64,000 bases of DNA from Psilocybe azurescens (lineage: Eukaryota > Basidiomycota > Agaricomycetes > Agaricales > Agrocybaceae). Below the pieces are notes generated by a model that was not told the DNA's origin, did no database searches, and saw nothing but the letters and a program-made list of their open reading frames with translations. Positions 44,656 through 56,740 of the stretch are shown here, piece after piece. A program made the position numbers and the translations under genes. The DNA lies in assembly GCA_023853785.1 (NCBI GenBank), contig JAJIRX010000488.1:62001-126000 (forward strand). Direction: 5' to 3'. Position 1 is the first letter of the stretch. Every line of letters starts with the position of its first letter.

Positions 44656-46783
44656 CTACGACAGATTAATACCATACTTATCCAGGAATGCGTTGAAGTC
44701 CTTCCGACTGACTCCATCGGGCTTCCAGGACTTCTTAAACTTCGCTTTCATCTCCTCAGCGTTCTTTCGTAGCTCTGCTCCCTTTTCTCCGCGACAAGCG
44801 TCTAGGACTTCGCGGATTTCGATACCAACGGCCTCGCGGGTGCCTTTGGGCTTTCGTCCGTTTCTGTGGAAAGGCTTCATACCATGTTCACCGGTCCTCA
44901 CTTCGACCAGCTCAAAGGCGATGTTCAAATTCTCGGAGAGATGTGCTGAGGCAAGTGGCTGGTCAAATCGAAATGGCCAACAAATCCTATGAGAATGGAT
45001 TAGCGTGAGTAATGCTTTGAGGACTTCGATATAAATTGATCGTACATAGGAATCCCGCTATCGAGAGATTCTAAGACACCGCTTTGTCCGGCATGGGTAA
45101 TGAACCACCCGGTGGCCTGTGAGGATGCATCAGTGACGAAGTTCGAAAGAACAAAATGATGAGGGTACGGGGTGGTTTAGGACGAATTTCTGTGGTAGCC
45201 ATTTACAAATTAGTCCAGATCCAGTCGAATTGATTTTGTCTATTAACTCGTCTGAAATTTTGGCAAAGTGTGATGCGAAGGACACAATCTGAAAGATGAA
45301 GAGTTAGGAACAAGACGAAAGCTAAATAAATTGTGGCTTACAAAAGGAAATTTCTTTTCGATCAGAGCTTCGATGACTTCATCCATGTACTCTGGCATTA
45401 CGGGCCAGAATAGAGAGCCAAATGAGATCTAAGCGCCCGCAGGTATGTAGTGAGTGACATTGCGACAAATTTATTAATGGACCTTACCAAGACAAGGGAC
45501 TTTTCTCCGTACTCCTTTAATGATTTGTCAAGGAAAGCTTCAATGTCCGACGAGAGAGAGGATTTCTCTGGGGCTGCTATCCTATATGTAGTGGGCTTGG
45601 AAGGCACTAAAGGCCCGACGGTGTATACCTCTTTATTCCACTCCTCGGCAAACCAAGACTTCATCGCGTCCACGGACTCTTGTTCGAAGTCATAAGCAGA
45701 AAGAGAGAAAGCTGCGTCGCATGTCTTTAACCCTCTTGATTACAGTAAGTACCACTCAAAATAAAGTAGAATATCTGACACTCACGCGTACGCCAATTTT
45801 AGAAAATCCGCAACAGTGGGCGTGGTGTGAAGCTACTTGAACCCAATCTTGTGTTAGTGTGGTCTGATGCCTTCTCAATAGCTATAACCATTACCGTTTG
45901 CGGGAAATGTTCCCAATCGTACATCGGAGGGAGTCCTGGAACCTTGGTTACCTTTCCCTCTGTGTGGTAGAATATCTGCATTTGTGTGATGAATTGGCGT
46001 TCTAATAACGCTGTTCAGAGATAGGATTACCGTGTCTCCGATTTCCTTGGCTGTAACCCCACGTCTAGCTGCTTCCGCTTCAATCTTTGTGTTAAGATCT
46101 CCATGTCCGTTCATATGCTCAGGGCCATGAAGATGAAGTATGAACGATACGTGTACAGGACACAAGGCAATGATAGGAATTCTGTTCCCCGTAATGGAGC
46201 GTGTTGCTGACAGTAGGGGACTCGCGTAGACCTAATTCAAGCAGTAAAAGTCAGAGGCAGCTCTACGGCGATATGAACACCACGCACATCGATAAATACA
46301 GCATCAGGAGCAATAACAGCATCTAGGACCTGCCCTGTCACAGCACAGGTGACTGGTTTGGTCTCCAAGAGAGATTTATAGGCAATCGGATACGATTGAA
46401 ACATTGAGATTATGTGGACAAAAATGTCTTCCTTGTCGGGCTTATAAGTGGAAATAATTCTGTTAATACCATTTGTGAGTATATCTATACACCAAACTAC
46501 TCGATGATCATAGTCTGTTTCACCTAACACGTTGGCTAGTTGCCTGAGATACTTCGTCGCCGTCAAACTCTGCTGATATTTCAGCTTCAGCATTCTTGAA
46601 ATATAGTGGGGAAACTATTATGGTGACAACAAGGTTATAATGCTCTTTCACAATGCGTGCTGCCAGAATGCAAGGTGCTCTGGTATGACCTGCCATGAGT
46701 GATTAGAAATTCCTCGTTTGAATTGAGGTAGCTTAAGAAAGCGTACCCCAGAGTGGTAATGGTGCGAAAAGAAAATGGTTCAT
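44656..46783 (-). CDS. UDP-glycosyltransferase 2 (GT1), intact
   Basis: Paralogue of the enzymes at 21.5 and 47.7 kb with the same exon plan. ATG at 46783 starts MNHFLFAPLPLWG, then an intron, then HTRAPCILAARIVKEHYN. Later exons give SEDIFVHIISMFQSYPIAYK, KPVTCAVTGQVLDAVIAP, PIIALCPVHVSFILHLHGPE and FYHTEGKVTKVPGLPPMYDW. The C-terminal half reads CDAAFSLSAYDFEQESVDAM, YGEKSLVLISFGSLFWPV and THAGQSGVLESLDSGIPMIC. It ends RGEKGAELRKNAEEMKAKF and DFNAFLDKYGINLS. No frameshift was found. Acceptor unknown; family members glycosylate sterols, lipids or secondary metabolites. Confidence 0.88.
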
Positions 46784-47679
46784 TCTCTTGTAGTAAGATG
46801 ACGTTTGAAATTTGAAGGCTTGATATGGTGGGCAAATAAGGTGGGCTTGCCAATTGACAATCGATGATGCACAGTTTTATAGGATTGCTGGATGAAAGAT
46901 ATGTGCAAGCTTCGTTGTTATCATTTCCCCGTGAAGTTCGGTGGTGTGGGCACGGCGCGCTGCAGCATAGAACAGCGTCGAGTATACGAAACAGCTTCGT
47001 TTGAAGGCCATTGATGGGCGCAGCGCCACATGCTATCGTGATGCACCGTTGCGCAACAATTTCTGTGCTCTGGGCACGAGGATGGTACCAGTTCGTTGGC
47101 ATGGCAATTTCTGTCGATCTCAGACATTTGTTCGTAGTATTTCCAGATTGAGAGTTTCAACAGAGAATAAAGTCGGAGACAAAAATTAAAATATTAGCCC
47201 CTTTATTTGAAGTTTGCATCTGCTGGCATTGGTGATGGACATGTTTGTCGATTGTAATATAGTTCCACGGGTCACCGGGTAAGTTCGAGGTCATGAAACA
47301 GAAGTGAGGTCCATAGGTGAGGCCTTTTGCTGACCCCTTTTGGAAAAAAAATGTCCGCTCAAACCACAGATCAAAAAGGAGCCCATACGAAACTTGTCAA
47401 ATAAAAGCCGTGATTTGGCCATGGAGCCAATAATAGCAAGCCTGGGGGCTTGTTAGGTCATTTGCCGAGGTAGACAAATTCGATCATCAGGTTTTCAGTT
47501 TAGCTACTAACGGGCCATTCTTCAGTCTCAATATTCTCAATCTCAAAAGTCAGGCAAAGTCCCATACTTAGAAAGATAAATACCATTTTTAGCCGAGAAG
47601 GCATAGAAGTCCCAGCCGATAGTTAATTCTATCGGCCTCATCAAGATCTTCTGTATCCCCAGGACATTCTCGATGCCGA
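46784..47679. other. Spacer between glycosyltransferases 2 and 3
   Basis: Promoter region of glycosyltransferase 2 and 3' flank of glycosyltransferase 3. I see no gene; open frames at 46921-47160 and 47001-47189 have no features. Confidence 0.55.
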
Positions 47680-49837
47680 CTAAGAAAGATCGATGCCGTA
47701 CTTGCCCAAGAAGGCGTTGAAGTCTTTCCGACTGACTCCATCAGGCCCCCAAGACCGTCCAAATTTCGCTTTCATCTCCTCAGCGTTCTTTCGTAGCTCT
47801 GTTCCCTTTTCTTGGCGACACGCAGTTAGAACTACACGGATCTCAGCGCCAACAGCCTCACGAGTGCCTTTTGGTTTTCGACCATTTCTGTGCAAAGGCT
47901 TCATACCATATTCACCGGTCCTCACTTCAATCAGCTCGAAGGCGGTGTTTAAATGCTCGGAGAGATGTGCTGAGGCAAGTGGTTGGTCGAATTCAAACGG
48001 CCAGCATATCCTGTAAAACGCATCAACTTGAGCAATAATCTATAAGTTTTGATATAAATAGGCCATACATTGGAATGCCGCTGTCTAGAGATTCCAGAAC
48101 GCCGCTTTGTCCAGCATGAGTGATGAACCATCCGGTAACCTGTGACATGTACATCAATCCGAGGCCCCGAAAGAGCAGGTCATGAGCGTACAGGGTGATT
48201 TAGGATAAATTTCTGTGGAATCCATTTCGAGATTAATCCAGAACCAACCGAATTAATCCTGTCAATCATGTCATCCGGTATCTTTGCGAAGGGCGATGCA
48301 TAGGACACGATCTAAAGCATGAATTATAAGCAATAATGCAGAGGTTAACAAAATTTATGCTTACAAAAGGGAAGTTCATTTCAATCAATGCTTTGATGAC
48401 TTCTTCAAGGTATTCCAACACTGACGGCCAAAATAACGACCCGAACGAGATCTAAGCGCCAGATGATGATCAGGAACACCTGCGATAAGCCTATTATTAG
48501 AACTCACTAAGACAAGCGACTTTTCACCATATTCCTTCAATGATTTATCGAGGAACGTTTCAACCTCTGAAGAAATAATCGTGCTGTCTGAGGCTATGCC
48601 ATATGTGGTTGGTTTGGAGGCCAGCAGAGGTCCAACGGCATATACTTCTTTATTCCACTCCTCGGCAATCCAAGACTTCAACGCGTCCACGGACACTGGT
48701 TCAAAGTCATAAGCAGTAAGAGAGAATACAGCATCGCATGTCATTAACCCTCTTTTTCACGGTGAGATCCTCTCTGGAGTAGCTGAGATATCGATACTGA
48801 CCCGTATGCCAGTTTAATAACGTCAGAAACCCCATTTTGAAAAGCATCCGGAAGCTGCAGTCCCATATCTTCTTAGTATTCTGCTATTAGTTACGGTAGC
48901 TTCAAATCGCACCACTTGTGGGAAATGTTCCCAGTCGTACATATCAGGGAGTCCTGGAACCTGGATTACTTTCCCTTCTGTGTGGTAGAATATCTAACGA
49001 AACATAGTTGTCAGAGGCCAGTTCGATAATTGTTAAAGGAACTTGCCGTGTCTCCGATTTCTTTAGCTGTCACTCCAAGTCGAGCAGCTTCTGCATCTAT
49101 TTTAGCCCCAAGGTCCCCATTTCCGCCCAAAGTCTCAGGTCCATATAGATGAAGTACACACGATGCGTGTAAGGGGACAGAAGCAATGATAGGGACTTTG
49201 TTTCCAGTAATGGCGCGCGTTGCTAGCATCTGAGGACTAGCGTAAACCTGATTCAGAGGGAGAAAATAATCAAGGTCTGAGATCTAAGCGTAGAGATTAT
49301 ATGGAGGCACGAACACCCACATCAAGGAATACGATATCAGGAGCACTAATAGCATCGAAGACTCTTCCTGTCATGGCGCAGGTAACGGGTTTGGCGTCCG
49401 AGAAAGCCTGATAAGCGGCTGGATATGTTTGGATCATCAATGGAATGAGTACGAAGGCATCGTCAGTGCCAGTTTTGCATGGTGAGAGTACTCTGTCAAT
49501 AGTAGTATACGTAAATATATCACCAGAGTGACTAACATATTTGATTAAAGTTTGTCCCACCTCAGCCGATCGAGAGTGTCTTGAGGAACTTCGCCTCCAA
49601 ATTCTGCGGATATCTCGGCTTGAGCCTTTTTAAGATAGTTCGGGGAGAGTAGTAAGGTGAAGGTAAGATTGTCATGCTCTTTCACAGTACGTGCTGCCAG
49701 GATACAGAAAGCCCTGGTATGACCTGAAGCGAAAAGGTTAACGAGGCTGCTTCAATTGGAACATTAGATGGAACGCACCCCATGCCGGAAAAGGAAGAGA
49801 ACAGAAAATGATATGTTTGTTTGGCGGACATCGACAT
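47680..49837 (-). CDS. UDP-glycosyltransferase 3 (GT1), intact
   Basis: Tandem neighbour and close paralogue of glycosyltransferase 2, same strand, about 0.9 kb upstream. ATG at 49837 starts MSMSAKQTYHFLFSSFSGMG, then an intron, then HTRAFCILAARTVKEHDN. It continues IQTYPAAYQAFSDAKPVTC, AMTGRVFDAISAPDIVFLDV, ATRAITGNKVPIIASVPLHA and LHLYGPETLGGNGDLGAK. The second half reads CDAVFSLTAYDFEPVSVDAL, AVGPLLASKPTTYGIASD and YGEKSLVLVS, then the AGQSGVLESLDSGIPM signature region. It ends RQEKGTELRKNAEEMKAKF and DFNAFLGKYGIDLS at 47680. No frame defect was seen. The tandem pair arose by local duplication; the third copy at 21.5 kb is inverted relative to them. Confidence 0.88.
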
Positions 49838-50977
49838 TTAGAGGATACTAGGGCAGATATGGGGAATTAAGTTCATTGGATACAAGTGAATCTTGCTCAT
49901 TTTATACGCCGAATGACTGATTTGTTTGTATCATTTCGCGGAGTTGACCGGCTACAAGACTAAAAAGTGTAAGGATATGACATCTATGATGCGAGCAAAG
50001 AATGCAAAAGATGCAAAAAAACTATGGAGTTCAATTGTTGCCATTTGTTGACTTTGGCGCAATCATCGTGATATCGCCTATTCATCACCGATTCCACACT
50101 AGTACTGCATAGCCTTCGAACAGTACATAGAAAAAAGCAGGTTTTCGGAAAACACTATCCGTACTACCGAGTCAGGTAAGAATATACTGACAATTCTCTT
50201 AGATGACTACTGTTGATGACCATGAATGTGGTTTTCAACGACATAGCCGGCCCAGTTAACCTGCTTGTATGACTGTGTTTGTCCTTCCAATGTACTTCGT
50301 AAGATGATAATAAACCTTACATGCGTTGATTACCGCAAAGAAAACAAATATCTGTATCGAGAATCTCATCGCTCGACGATCTCTGAACTCTAGAGCAAAC
50401 CTGGAGGAGGTTTGCCAGGCATTTGAGTTGGGTTTGAGGACAAGCAGGCTGGACGAATTTCGAGCGGGTGTTTGGCTCTCAGCGGCGCACCAAACACGTT
50501 CGCTCGGCGCTTGCCGCCCTCAGACATGTTCGTCTGTTGTCTGTTCATCTTTGGTTCCTCTTCCACAGTCCCAAAAGTCAGGCTAAATAGGGATTTATAC
50601 TCAATCCAGGTCTTCGGTGCATGGTATAAGGTGTCGAAAGAACCCATTTCGTGGGCTAAATCGCTCGTAGAAGTCTCGCAACGGTGCTATGACCAATTAT
50701 CACCACATAGCAGTCAAAACACCGTCGATGTCGCGTCTCTCCGGATTAGGTACGATCCCAGGCTATTCGCAGCGTCCTGCAGACCCCATACCGACTCTTT
50801 GAAAAATTTTGATTTTCTGTATGACTCCAATTTCATTCTCCTCGGCTCCGCCGGAAACTTGCCTTTCTATCCATAGCCGAAATTTAAAGGGTTTTAGTAA
50901 GTAGTTGCAAAATGGGTCTGTAGCTCTCTGAAGACTACTACTACGCACAACTGGCCGCCATCGACTCTTGTGATTGA
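49838..50977. other. Intergenic region with a segmental-duplication fragment
   Basis: 49838-50400 has no gene. 50400-50795 is a copy of the PSF1-to-neighbour junction (see repeat entry). 50796-50977 is the short 5' flank of the APH-like gene. Confidence 0.55.
50400..50795. repeat. Segmental duplicate of the PSF1 / DUF2358-like gene junction
   Basis: Matches 56350-56740 in order and orientation. It starts CCTGGAGGAGGTTTG (the last codons of PSF1 in the other copy) and contains GTGTTTGGCTCTCAGCGGCG, CTTGCCGCCCTCAGAC and CAACACCGTCGATGTCGCGT-like words. It ends at the equivalent of ...CAGACYCYATACCG, about 20 codons into the next gene. It therefore carries the whole intergenic region plus a start codon but no working gene. 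Confidence 0.8.
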
Positions 50978-52594
50978 ATGAAACGACATATACCTCTCCA
51001 CGTACCTCAGGTTCTCCCTCTAGATTGGAGCAGATTCCTCGCATCTGCCGAGGTACCAACAGAGGAACAGCTCTCTCGGCCGGAATATCAGGATGACGAT
51101 GATTTCTATAACTCTCATGTTCGCGTCGGGATAGACTCGAGAGCATTGGTATATGCAGCGATGCACGCTTTCTCGTGCACCCTTGTCCCGGAAGTCGAAT
51201 ACTCGAGAGGAGGCTCTTTCAACGTGTTATTCATCATGCGATTCCCGAATGGATTCAAAGTCGTTGCACGTATACCTCGACAAGAGGGTCGGGCTCCAGG
51301 GCGCGTAGAATGTACAGTGGCTATGATGACCATGGCGCGATACTATCAGAATATTCCCGTGCCAAAAGTCTACGCGTGGCATCCGACCAACGATAATGCG
51401 GTTGGCGCGCCGTACATGCTTATTGAGTGGATAGAAGGTATCGAGCCCTGGACGCAGTGGTATGATCTACCAGGCGACGATCGTTCGGTTCTCCTCGACG
51501 AGTTAGCTTCATATCACACTATATTTGCTAAGCCATTACCTTTCCGAGGCATAGGCAGCGTTTACTTCGCGGAACATTGTGCAGAAGCAGATGTATTCTT
51601 TAAAGACGCTTCGGCATACCGTCTGGGACCTATCTTTCTCGGGCCTACATGCACAAGGCGTCGAGACAGGTTAACTTGGCCCCGAACCATCCCAGAATCT
51701 CTTCGCGACTTCTGGAACAGTCTGTGGCAAAACGAAGTCGATTCTATAACCAACATTCATGGCTCCGATTTGTCCAGCGTCATTCCCTCCTCTGAGGATG
51801 AGCCATTGACCGTAGGCCGTATGTTAGAAGTCGCCCAATCATTACTCATCCTAATCCAAAACTGTCAACTACCCTCTCAAACATCACACCCAGAGGTCTA
51901 CGAGCCATGCATCGTTGCCACCGACTACGCATTCCGCAACATCAAAATGGATCCCTTGTCACGCAAGGTCAAATCCTTCCTCGACTGGGATGACGTCTAC
52001 GTTGCACCATTTCTGCTGTGCAGCCGATACCCCGAAGAGATCTGCCATGTGTGGGGAGCCGGTGAAGAGTGGTATAAGATTGGCGGGTTCTATTTCTTGC
52101 CACTTGATGTAGAAGGGGAGGTTGACATGTCGAGGGCGATCGATGCACCAGGACGAGTGGAGAACCCTGATTATTCTTCCGATCGGAGCTCCCAGAGCTG
52201 CGGAGATGGAGACGAAGATGAAGAGGAGGAAGAAGAAGAAGAAGAAAATTTGGAGAGTGATCAAACTGACTCCGAGAATGCAAAATCAACCGGCGAGGAG
52301 GATCATCAACCTGGCGACGACGTCTCTGACCCTGACCCGGAGCACGACACAGAAGAATACGACCGTCCGCGTCGAATTATGGACACCAAGCTTCGCCGCC
52401 AATACGAGCAGCTTTTGTCTTCTCACGACAAGCGATTCAAGAGTGACGGGTTCTGGGAGATAAGAAAGCTGCCTTTGATTCTCCAGCATCTTTTGATGCA
52501 TGGGTGGAAAGAGTGGCTGGTCAAGGACGAATGGATCATGGATACGGCAGAGAAGATGAAGCTGAGCGCTGAAGCCTTAGCTTTAACGATGTAG
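50978..52594 (+). CDS. APH-like kinase-fold protein with acidic insert, 538 aa
   Basis: A single uninterrupted exon. The phosphotransferase fold is shown by the N-lobe strand SFNVLFIMRFPNGFKVVARI, then NIPVPKVYAWHP, APYMLIEWIEGIEPWTQW (hinge) and HTIFAKPLPFRGIGSVYF. The catalytic-loop equivalent is ATDYAFRNIKMD, with Asp and Asn kept and the usual His replaced. The metal-binding Asp lies in SFLDWDDVYVAP. Residues about 400-460 are a long Glu/Asp-rich stretch; a helical tail follows. Such proteins are very numerous in agaricomycetes, and substrates are unknown. The start at 50978 lies just downstream of a duplicated promoter-containing fragment (50400-50795), which could drive it. Confidence 0.8.
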   Translation: MKRHIPLHVPQVLPLDWSRFLASAEVPTEEQLSRPEYQDDDDFYNSHVRVGIDSRALVYAAMHAFSCTLVPEVEYSRGGSFNVLFIMRFPNGFKVVARIPRQEGRAPGRVECTVAMMTMARYYQNIPVPKVYAWHPTNDNAVGAPYMLIEWIEGIEPWTQWYDLPGDDRSVLLDELASYHTIFAKPLPFRGIGSVYFAEHCAEADVFFKDASAYRLGPIFLGPTCTRRRDRLTWPRTIPESLRDFWNSLWQNEVDSITNIHGSDLSSVIPSSEDEPLTVGRMLEVAQSLLILIQNCQLPSQTSHPEVYEPCIVATDYAFRNIKMDPLSRKVKSFLDWDDVYVAPFLLCSRYPEEICHVWGAGEEWYKIGGFYFLPLDVEGEVDMSRAIDAPGRVENPDYSSDRSSQSCGDGDEDEEEEEEEEENLESDQTDSENAKSTGEEDHQPGDDVSDPDPEHDTEEYDRPRRIMDTKLRRQYEQLLSSHDKRFKSDGFWEIRKLPLILQHLLMHGWKEWLVKDEWIMDTAEKMKLSAEALALTM

Positions 52595-52709
52595 ACTATA
52601 TGTCTCAGCCCTGGTATCCTCATTTACATGTCTACAATAGTTTAGAATAATATCTATCTAAATAAGCGCAATCTAAGGGAATCATATTCGATCTGGAAAG
52701 TTCAGAACT

Positions 52710-55013
52710 CTACAAGGCCAACAGCATCGCCCACACAAGAGGCAGTGCCAACCCAACGAGAATATCCCCGAAAATTCTAAACCGCAAACCTCTATATGCA
52801 GCGCTCGTCTTATCCGAACATTTGGCGTCAGTCTGCAGAATCGCGTCCTGAGGACCATCTTGCAAAGGATTGCATCTATTTTGAGTCGTCGTCAATTAAA
52901 ACCGCAACACGGTCACTCCTCATATGGCACGGAGAAAGCTCACCCAGGCAGCCTATCCAGCACACCATCGATCGTCTCTTCCACCTGCGGTGTGATTTTG
53001 CATTCTCCAGCGAGTGTGGCGTTGCTTTGGACAGTGAGGAAGCTGCATGCTTCGGTGATCCCTGTTCCAGTTGGGTCGTTCGGATTGTTGCATTTGTCGA
53101 TGGCGTTCTGCAGTGCTCTGCCAATGGAGAAGTGTAGAAGTAAGAGGTCGAGGTCGAGTTATATGAGTGAAGAGAGAGGAGAGGAAAGAAAAAGCGCACT
53201 CTGTGTCCCAGCCGTTCTGAAAGTCCGCGTGCCATGAGAATCCTGTGGGGTCTCTGAAATTGATTTTTATTTATTTATTTACGATTTAGACTTCCATTTG
53301 AATTTTGAAAGCTTGACGAAAAGACAAGCGGGAAGTGCACGTACCCTGTGGCTTTGAAGAACGAATGGCGTTAGGGAAGATAATAAAAGTCCATAGTCAT
53401 ATTTCGAAGACTCACAATACACAAAAGGCCAAGATTCCTTCGCCGGATTCCATCTAGATGCAAAGGAATGGACATCCCATGTAACCTAAACCACGCCGAG
53501 CCTACGTCAACACAGCTCATTCAAATTACATACAAGGCATGGTAAATGCGGCTCGGAGACCGACTCGGATTACCTCGTACAACAGCTTCATGAGAGGCAC
53601 CGGGTGCGTGGACGGACACGCTCCGTTATCCAACCCAGATAGAAAGGCAGTGTGCGAGACATGGTCTGGTGAATCTAGGTTCTTCAAAGACGTCGTCCCA
53701 GAAGTGTACTCAACGGTCGCGTTTTTGGAAAGAAAGTTTTGAATGAGCGACTTACGACACCGTCCCAGCACGCAGGCATGTGGATGCGCGCGTTCAATCC
53801 AGACTACGTAGAGTTCGATTGAAATAGAGTTAGCTGCACGTCTCCTTTCTATACGTCACTATCTCAACGCACTTCGCAGTCGGTGTTAGGAAATCCAGGA
53901 CCTGTATTCATACATCGAAATCAAGCATCCTGAACAACTCGAAAAAACGCAGAATGCATGAAAGCTCACCATTATCCACGCTATTATACCCAGCCGTACT
54001 GCTCGTATACCTCAAACACTCCCATTCGACTGCGCGTTCCGCCAGCTCAGCCTGCGAACCTTGACCCGTCGAATATCTACATCACATCACATGCACGTCA
54101 GTTATTTGTCGATTCTTTCTTTTTTCTTTCCTTCTAATAAAGAAGCAAAGAGGATGGGAAACAGGAGGATGTTGACGGACTTTCGTGATCGTCTGGTAGG
54201 ATCCCCACTGATCATTATGAATCCGGGTGGAAAAGCCTTCAGCCCTGCCCCGCCATTGCTGACATCGCCTTCGCCTCTATTTTCGTAGTACACCAGTAGA
54301 CCTACGCGTAGGAGACCGTAAGACAAAATTGTGTATATATGTTTTAACGATCTTAATAACTCACCTCCATCGGGTACTGGTTCAAATTTCTTGGTTTTTG
54401 GATCCCGGAAATAGAGTTTTGCGAACCCTGGGTGGATAAACTCAGTTTAGTTTCTTCATTTCTAGCAAGTTAAAGGGCGGTGGGGTTCACAATAATTTGA
54501 CATGTCCTGTAGAGTCGAAAAGATATTTTAAGCACCTCATCGAGCTGTAAAGAGTGGGTTGACTCTTACTTGCGCGACAAGGCAGCTGGAGCATGTCGAT
54601 AGGCGTAAAGTGTCGTATGTGCTATTCGAAGCAAAGCCTAGATTTCAGGGTTGTGACTGGGGGATAATAAAATAATTGGACAAGAGTTTTCACCATTTGC
54701 GCCATGAACAGTCTTGAAATAATAATAGTGGTTTCGCGTATTTGAGTAGCTGGAAGATGTCGAAGGACAGGTGCATTGAATGACGTACATGGACATGATT
54801 GGAAGGAATCATTCCAGGAGAGATGATAGGATCGATCCTCTCTAAAGAATCATGGATAGTGTTGAAGAGGTAAGCTTTTACATAAGATGCATAGTATGAT
54901 GTCAGATCCGTGCCTTGAACCAAAGGCGTTGTACAGGGTACTCTGAACCACGCGTTTACTGGCAGAGAGTCAAATGCGACAGCGATCAAGGCCGGCAAGA
55001 TCGTAAACTTCAT
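52710..55013 (-). CDS. DUF1996 secreted protein with a C-terminal anchor signal
   Basis: A secreted fungal protein of unknown function. ATG at 55013 gives the signal peptide MKFTILPALIAVAFDSLPVN, followed by AWFRVPCTTPLVQ and, after an intron, ERIDPIISPGMIPSNHVH, the DUF1996 N-terminal signature. Later exons give LRLSTCSSCLVAQ, FAKLYFRDPKTKKFEPVPDG, GLKAFPPGFIMISGDP and LAERAVEWECLRY. Then come ARIHMPACWDG, NLDSPDHVSHTAFLSGLDNG and TWDVHSFASRWNPAKESW. GRALQNAIDKCNNPNDPTG and EACSFLTVQSNATLAGECK follow. The C-terminus RIFGDILVGLALPLVWAMLL is hydrophobic, as for a GPI-anchor signal. About ten exons; the joins were read by eye and some are approximate. Confidence 0.82.
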
Positions 55014-55769
55014 GGTGTTCAAATGGGAGATCAAAACGATTCCTTTTTTCATCCTCCTTTATCTTATATGGAGCCTGCATCATTACAGATGTTAGAGAAT
55101 ATTTGGACACAAGGAGATAGGCAAGGTACCTCTCGGGTAAGTAGGGAGTGCTGACTTACATTGGTCTACACCTGTTCCAGGTGAGGCACCCAAGATAAAA
55201 GTAGACAGGTCAAACACGCAGGGGTATTGGTGACAGAGCGGTCTATTCCACGGGTTGGGCACTTGAACAATTAACACGATCCCATTGATCGGAGGTTGGG
55301 TGGGAATTTTGAGGTATTCCGAGGTGCATGGTGTATGTCGCGCCCGACATTAACTGTCTGTGTAGCTGCTGATAATTGGAGGATCATAGAGAAGAGAAGA
55401 TTTTACTGCGCGATTCGACCTGTGGTGATCCATAGGCAGTAGGTGCTGTACGTTAACATATGGATTTAAATCCTCTTTTCGGTATCTTTGTGACATTTCA
55501 AAGGGCCATAAAGACAACAAAGGACAAGGAAGTGGGAAAAGAACGCACAGCTTGATAATTATAGAAGTTTTCTCTTTCATGGCTTAAATTTGAGCATGCG
55601 TCCCCGACACCAACCATGCCAACCCATGCCATCAACCGAAATGCTCAAAACGCGTGTTCCGGGACAAATCGATGCCGAACCAAAGTGCCCTGGAACAAAT
55701 AAACAACGCGTCTGTCACAGCGTGACAGTAGCGTGACGGCTTTCACAAACGTTGTCAACATCCACCACG
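55014..55769. other. Divergent promoter region (DUF1996 / PSF1)
   Basis: The two genes face away from each other across this 756-bp spacer. No gene is seen; the minus frame 55350-55580 has no features. Near 55700-55745 the word GTCTGTCACAGCGTGACAGTAGCGTGACGGC includes repeated GCGTGACRG, a possible cell-cycle or upstream element of PSF1. Confidence 0.5.
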
Positions 55770-56365
55770 ATGACTGAAGCGCGTCAATATGGCGAGCTGG
55801 CCACCCAGCTGGTCATGGAATCCCGACGATCTACGCAGACGGACACGCTCATCAAGTACAACGACTCTCTGGTGCGCTCCATCATCCGGGAACAGCGAGA
55901 TCTTGAGAAAGCCATCGACGCGCTTTTGATCGACGGACAAGCACCACCGCCCGCGCTGCTCATCATCCAGACTGCCATCAACAGGAATAAACGGTGCTTA
56001 CTCGCGTACCACTCACATCGCGTTGATCGGCTGCGGGATATGTATTGGGCGGTTGGAGGCGCGCTGCCACACATTCTTTCGAATCAAGACACCCGAAGCA
56101 AGCTCTCCCCCACGAAGTCGACTACTTGCGGCAGTACAATGCCTCAGTTATGGAATTTCGATCTGAATTCTCGCACGAATTAGACATCACCGCCAGTATT
56201 ACCAACCCGCCCAAAGATCTGCATGTTCTCGTGCATGTGGTCAGAGACTGCGGGACGATACAGACGGAGCTGGGGATTATCGACTTTCAAAAAGGGCAGC
56301 GGTTCATGGTCCGCAGGGCAGATATTGAGCATCTCATCGTTCAAGGCTACCTGGAGGAGGTTTGA
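55770..56365 (+). CDS. PSF1: GINS complex subunit PSF1
   Basis: Subunit of the four-member GINS complex that joins Cdc45 and Mcm2-7 in the replicative helicase. ATG at 55770 (MTEARQYGELATQLVMESRR) is followed by TDTLIKYNDSLVRSIIREQ, RNKRCLLAYHSHRVDRLRDM and YWAVGGALPHIL. After the frame change come SPHEVDYLRQYNASVMEFRS, DLHVLVHVVRDCGTIQTELG and RRADIEHLIVQGYLEEV, ending at 56365. Length (~198 aa) matches PSF1. One C is missing in the C5 run at 56107-56111 (KLSP to HEVDYL needs six). No intron is needed. An essential gene, so the defect must be a sequence error. Confidence 0.9.
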
Positions 56366-56740
56366 GGCAAGGAACGAGTTGGCAAATTACAGCTTCCGGA
56401 TTAGGGCGAGTGTTTGGCTCTCAGCGGCGTGCCAAACACGTTCCACCCATCTCGCTTGCCGCCCTCAGACGCGTTCGTCTGTTTCCCTTCTCTTCCAGCC
56501 CCAAAGGTCATGCTGAACAGGCATGTATCTCTCTCCTCCACCTCCTCAAGATCAATCAGGCTTCTCGGTGCACGGTCAAAGGTGTCCAAGGAACCTATTT
56601 CGCGAGCTAGATCACACGTAGGAGTCTCACAACAGTGCTATCACCAATTATCACCCCACAGCCATCGCAACACCGTCGATGTCGCGTCAAAAATCTCTCA
56701 GAATTAGGGGTGCGGTCCCAGCGTCCTCCAGACTCTATAC
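56350..56740. repeat. Source copy of the segmental duplication at 50.4 kb
   Basis: Spans the last PSF1 codons, the 313-bp intergenic gap and the first ~20 codons of the next gene. Because it joins two intact genes here but none at 50.4 kb, this is the original. Confidence 0.8.

Noticed and set aside
55752..55769. Starting PSF1 at an upstream TTG (six codons earlier)
   Set aside because: Not an ATG; the ATG at 55770 matches the family N-terminus.
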